Of a stretch of DNA of 64,000 bases, positions 60,677 to 64,000 are shown in pieces. The notes under the pieces were generated by a model. The model did not search any database and was not told the DNA's origin. It saw nothing but the letters and a program-made list of their open reading frames with translations. The stretch covers positions 1-64,000 of the forward strand of contig SVLB01000003.1 of NCBI GenBank assembly GCA_015068135.1, read 5' to 3'. Numbering within the stretch: the stretch's first letter is position 1; every line of letters starts with the position of its first letter. Made by a program: the position numbers and the translations under genes. The stretch comes from Oscillospiraceae bacterium. Lineage in GTDB: Bacteria; Bacillota; Clostridia; Oscillospirales; Oscillospiraceae.

Positions 60677-61795
60677 ATGGGTAAGCATACACAGTTCCTC
60701 TATTTGAATGAGGAAGATATGATCAAAGCAGGCGTTTTGGATTCTGCACGCTGTATCGATGTGGAGGAAGAGCTTTTCGGCCTTCTGAGCAAGGGCGACT
60801 ATGTGATGGGCGGCGACAAGCACAATGCCCACGGCATTGCCCTGAAGTTCCCCAAGGAAAGCCCCTTCCCCAATATGCCCCTGGATGCCCCCGACCGTCG
60901 GTTTATGGCGATGCCCGCATACGTGGGCGGTCGCTTCAACGTTGCCGGTCAGAAGTGGTACGGCTCCAATATCATCAATCCCCAGAGAGGTCTGCCCCGT
61001 TCCATCCTTATGATCATGCTCAACGATGCCGACACCTGCGAGCCCATCGCCCTCATGTCCGGCAACCTGGTCAGCTCTGTGCGTACCGGCTGTGTTCCCG
61101 GTGTTGCTACCCGGTATCTGGCCCGGAAGGGTGCAAAGGTCTGTACCTGCATCGGCGCCGGACCCGTGAGCAAGGCCTGTTTCGAGGCCATCGCACTGGA
61201 AGCCAAGGAGCTGGAGGAGGTCATCATCTGCGATCTGTTCCAGGAGAAGGCCGATGCCTTTGCCGCCGAAGTAACGCAGAAGCTGCATCTGAAGGCCCGC
61301 GGTACCACCTGCCTGGAGGAGGCTGTGAAGGCCGCCGATATTATCAGCGTTGCCGCCTCCTCCGTCAAGCCCATCAACATCCCCAATGAGTGGCTCAAGG
61401 CCGGCAGCCTGATCATGTTCACCGGCCGCTGTAACATCGATGAGCCCTACTATCTGTCCTCCAAGGTCATTTGGGACCATGCCGGTATGCACGAGGTTTA
61501 TTACGACGAGCATCTGCTTCTGCCCGAGAATGAGCGGTTCATCAACGGCATCGGCGTGCAGATCTACCGGATGATGTACGAGGGCAAGCTGCCCCCCATC
61601 ACCGAGGCCACCAGCCTGGGCGACGTGATCAACGGAACCCGTCCCGGACGTGAGTCCGATGAGGAGCGGATCTGCTTCGTCACCGGCGGTCTGCCCGTGT
61701 GGGACGTGGGCTGGTCCTACGAGATCTATCAGAACGCAGTGAAGATGGGCCTGGGTCAGACCCTGAAGCTGTGGGACGAGCCGTATCTCAACTAA
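60677..61795 (+). CDS. Ornithine cyclodeaminase/mu-crystallin family protein
   Basis: A 372-residue NAD(P)-dependent protein. SGNLVSSVRTGCVPGVATRY matches the OCD family substrate motif, the nucleotide loop is CTCIGAGPVSKACFEAI, and DIISVAASSVKPINI follows. Family reactions include amino-acid deamination/cyclisation and imine reduction; the substrate here is unknown. AAAGG precedes ATG 60677. It is first of a three-gene operon with a ceramidase-like protein 12 bp on, so an amine or N-acyl compound is a plausible substrate. Confidence 0.87.
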   Translation: MGKHTQFLYLNEEDMIKAGVLDSARCIDVEEELFGLLSKGDYVMGGDKHNAHGIALKFPKESPFPNMPLDAPDRRFMAMPAYVGGRFNVAGQKWYGSNIINPQRGLPRSILMIMLNDADTCEPIALMSGNLVSSVRTGCVPGVATRYLARKGAKVCTCIGAGPVSKACFEAIALEAKELEEVIICDLFQEKADAFAAEVTQKLHLKARGTTCLEEAVKAADIISVAASSVKPINIPNEWLKAGSLIMFTGRCNIDEPYYLSSKVIWDHAGMHEVYYDEHLLLPENERFINGIGVQIYRMMYEGKLPPITEATSLGDVINGTRPGRESDEERICFVTGGLPVWDVGWSYEIYQNAVKMGLGQTLKLWDEPYLN

Positions 61796-61807
61796 GGAGG
61801 AATGATC

Positions 61808-63166
61808 ATGCAGTATCAGGCAGGCTATTGCCGCAGGACGAGCCATCCCAATGCTCCGATCCCGCTGACGGGCTTCAGCAATGAGGCGGTGCGGCTGCAT
61901 ACCGCCATTACGGAGGATATCTGCATTTCCTGCGTAGCCATTTCCGACTGCATTACCACCATTATGGTCATCAGCCTGGATATTTGCACCCTCCGGGATC
62001 AGTTCTCCACCTTGTTCCGGGAGCTGGTCAGCAAGGCTACCGGCCTTCCGGAGGAGCGGATCTTCATTGCCGCTACCCATACCCACTCCGGCCCGGGGCT
62101 TTACTGCGATCAGTTTGAAAGTGTCCGGGAGTATATGGCAAAGTTCTGTAAGGATCTGGAGGATGCCGCCCGGGAAGCGATGGCAGACTTAAAGCCTGCC
62201 AAGCTGTTTGCAGGCTCCATCGAAACGGAAAAGCTGAACTTTGTAAAGCACTATAAGATGCGGGACCGGGTAACCGGCGAGGTCTCCTGCATCGGTGACC
62301 AATACGGCACGGAAGTCGGCAAGATCTATGTGGACCATATGACCAAGGCCGACCCCACCCTCCACGTGCTCCGGTTTGCCAGAGAAGGCGGTAAGGATGT
62401 GGTGCTGGCCAATTTCCGGGCCCATCCCCATTTCACCGGCGGCTACGATAAGCATGACCTGTCCTCGGACTATATCGGAGCGTTCCGCATGGCACTGGAA
62501 GCCATGTATGACTGCCACGCCATCTACTTCCAGGGCGCCAGCGGCAATATCAATTCCTCTTCCCGGATGTCCGGCGACCGGCTGTATACCACCTGCCGCA
62601 GCTACGGTGCCGCCCTGGCAGCCGCCGCCCTGGAGTGCCTGGGCCGTTACATGAAGGAAGTCACCTTCGCCCCCATCAAAACCAAGCAGCTGAAAGTTTA
62701 CGCAGAGATCAACCACACCATGGATCATTTGGCGGCAGAGGGTAAACGGATCTGGGATCTTTGGCTGGAAACCTATGACCGGGAGCTGTGTAACAAGGAG
62801 GCAAAGCCCCTTGGCATCACCAGCGTTTATCATGCCTGGGCGATCTATGCCAATTCCCGGCGCACCAAAGAGGCAGACGGCGGTCTGATCCTCAACGCGG
62901 TGATGTTGGGCCAGGAGCTGGCCTTTGTGACCTATCCCGGTGAGCTGTTTGACAGTCTGTCTGTGCGGATGGAGGACAATTCTCCCTTCCAAACCACCCT
63001 ACTTTTCGGCTACTGCTATCACCATATGTTCTATTTGCCCTCCATGGCAGCCTATAAATACGGCAGCTATGAGGTATGCACCACCCGTTTCCAGCCCGGT
63101 ACCGGCGAAATGGTGGCAGATACCTTTGTGGAAATGCTCAAAGAACTAAAGGAGGATATTACATGA
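61808..63166 (+). CDS. Neutral ceramidase-like protein, cytosolic
   Basis: A 452-residue protein like the N-terminal domain of neutral/alkaline ceramidases: THTHSGPGLYCD, ANFRAHPHFTGG and YFQGASGNINSSSRM correspond to the zinc/His and catalytic-Ser blocks (compare GDVSPN in true ceramidases). It has no signal peptide and lacks the C-terminal ceramidase domain, so it may hydrolyse another N-acyl or amide substrate. ATG 61808 lies 7 nt after AGGAGG; the ATG at 61802 is too close. It overlaps the next gene by ATGA. Confidence 0.8.
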   Translation: MQYQAGYCRRTSHPNAPIPLTGFSNEAVRLHTAITEDICISCVAISDCITTIMVISLDICTLRDQFSTLFRELVSKATGLPEERIFIAATHTHSGPGLYCDQFESVREYMAKFCKDLEDAAREAMADLKPAKLFAGSIETEKLNFVKHYKMRDRVTGEVSCIGDQYGTEVGKIYVDHMTKADPTLHVLRFAREGGKDVVLANFRAHPHFTGGYDKHDLSSDYIGAFRMALEAMYDCHAIYFQGASGNINSSSRMSGDRLYTTCRSYGAALAAAALECLGRYMKEVTFAPIKTKQLKVYAEINHTMDHLAAEGKRIWDLWLETYDRELCNKEAKPLGITSVYHAWAIYANSRRTKEADGGLILNAVMLGQELAFVTYPGELFDSLSVRMEDNSPFQTTLLFGYCYHHMFYLPSMAAYKYGSYEVCTTRFQPGTGEMVADTFVEMLKELKEDIT

Positions 63167-64000
63167 AAAAAAGCTTTGTTCTGTTGCTGACTGCCACATT
63201 ACTGCTTTCCTGCTTTGTCGGATGCGGCAAGGAGGAGGCTCCTGCCACCCAGGCCCCGACAACGGCAGCAACCACCGAGGTCACTACTGTCGCTGCCACC
63301 GAAGCCCCCACCCAGCCTACCACCGAGCCCATTGACCCCACCGAGGGTGTGGATCCGGAAAACATCTATTATGTAGGACCCGAACGGGAGCATAAGAGCC
63401 TGACCCAGCTGTTTTTGGACCTGAAGGACAATTATCTTCCCAAAACCATTTTTGTGGACGAGGGCACCTATGATATCTTCCGGGAATACAAGGATGCCGG
63501 GATCCCCTCTCCTCCCGATGATGTGGAGTCTCCCGACTACTTCGATTACAATGCTTTTTTGCCCATCAATACCCGTCTCATCGGCGTGGGCAATGTGCGA
63601 CTGGAATTCAATCCCGGTCCCTTTGAGATCACCTACGGAGAAAGCCGTACCTGGTCCCCCCTGAATGTGTTGGGCGAGTGCTACATTGAAAACCTGGAGA
63701 TCTTCTGCAAAAACGGACGTTACTGCATCCACGACGACTCCCATAATGACTTCCAGGACAGCACCCACTACTATAAGAACGTGCGCTGCACCTATCAGAT
63801 GAGCGATTACGGCGCCAACGGTCAGCGCCTGGGCTTCAACAACACCATCGGCAACGGCATGGCCCAGGGTACCACCTTCCTGTTTGAGGACTGCACCTTT
63901 GTCTTTAAGGGCGGTGACAAAAATTCCGCCTTCTATACCCACGAGTCCGGCTCCTCCGATCCCTGGCATGCTCCCACTCTGACCTTCCGCAGATGCGTAT
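63163..64000 (+). CDS. Lipoprotein with beta-helix domain, partial (cut by window end)
   Basis: At least 279 residues, open to the window end. Lipoprotein signal (MKKSFVLLLTATLLLSCFVGC), Thr/Ala-rich linker to about residue 60, then a pectate-lyase-like start (KTIFVDEGTYDIFREY, NTRLIGVGNVRLEFNP, VLGECYIENLEIFCKNGRYC, HDDSHNDFQDSTHYYKN). Its ATG overlaps the stop of the ceramidase-like gene, with GGAGG 7 nt before, so it belongs to the same operon. Possibly a surface glycan lyase or binding protein; the catalytic part cannot be judged from this fragment. Confidence 0.85.
   Translation, partial: MKKSFVLLLTATLLLSCFVGCGKEEAPATQAPTTAATTEVTTVAATEAPTQPTTEPIDPTEGVDPENIYYVGPEREHKSLTQLFLDLKDNYLPKTIFVDEGTYDIFREYKDAGIPSPPDDVESPDYFDYNAFLPINTRLIGVGNVRLEFNPGPFEITYGESRTWSPLNVLGECYIENLEIFCKNGRYCIHDDSHNDFQDSTHYYKNVRCTYQMSDYGANGQRLGFNNTIGNGMAQGTTFLFEDCTFVFKGGDKNSAFYTHESGSSDPWHAPTLTFRRCV

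Overview
The window looks like chromosome from an anaerobic gut Clostridia member (Bacillota), most likely an Oscillospirales/Ruminococcaceae-type commensal. The evidence is AGGAGG-type ribosome sites, consensus TTGACA/TATAAT promoters, moderately GC-rich genes, very large secreted Gram-positive-type glycan proteins, CUT1 sugar transport, AraC regulators and a cohesin/dockerin pair. Species cannot be set from sequence alone. Reading both strands, I find about 37 convincing protein genes; the long open frames opposite the giant secreted genes are shadows.

Region by region. (1) 1-4.5 kb: an ATPase with a DUF4143-type C-terminus, then an operon of a stand-alone HsdR-N-like nuclease domain and a lipoprotein lying between two copies of a 65-bp repeat. 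(2) 4.5-9.2 kb: a promoter-driven, translationally coupled pair. One protein carries papain-like domains, a cohesin and a dockerin; the next carries a cohesin, 13 CxxC pairs and a C-terminal membrane anchor. An XRE regulator diverges from them. (3) 9.3-18.9 kb: a secreted beta-helix protein and a 2442-residue SGNH/LamG/lamin-tail surface protein. (4) 19-38 kb, minus strand: one long carbohydrate locus of GH2, propeller lipoprotein, complete CUT1 ABC transporter, a 1942-residue membrane-anchored beta-helix protein, a BIG2 lipoprotein, then sugar isomerase, GH31 and an AraM-type dehydrogenase. An AraC regulator diverges at 38.3 kb. (5) 39-46.3 kb: SGNH hydrolase, second sugar isomerase, polyol dehydrogenase, PfkB kinase, glycerophosphodiesterase, AraC regulator and GH4 alpha-galactosidase. 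(6) 46.4-51.56 kb: an accessory block with small kinase/zinc-ribbon/HTH genes and an XRE-controlled coiled-coil/helical-repeat/YidD-like operon, ending at a 45-nt 3' fragment of initiator tRNA. (7) 51.6-58.6 kb: a 2009-residue GH95 surface protein with a divergent AraC gene. (8) 58.7-64 kb: EamA exporter, RpiR regulator, and an operon of an ornithine-cyclodeaminase-family protein, a neutral-ceramidase-like protein and a beta-helix lipoprotein cut by the window end.

How they work together (inference): the bulk is a set of host- or plant-glycan loci. GH2, GH31, GH4 and GH95 enzymes plus SGNH esterases release and deacylate sugars, the CUT1 transporter imports them, and isomerases, a polyol dehydrogenase and a sugar kinase feed them into metabolism, each block under its own AraC/RpiR regulator. 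Two distant transcription units, the giant SGNH protein and the GH2/ABC operon, share the same 65-nt promoter module and are probably co-regulated. The least explained parts are the cohesin/dockerin pair, the XRE/YidD-like operon beside the tRNA scar, and a dispersed nested-hairpin repeat family.
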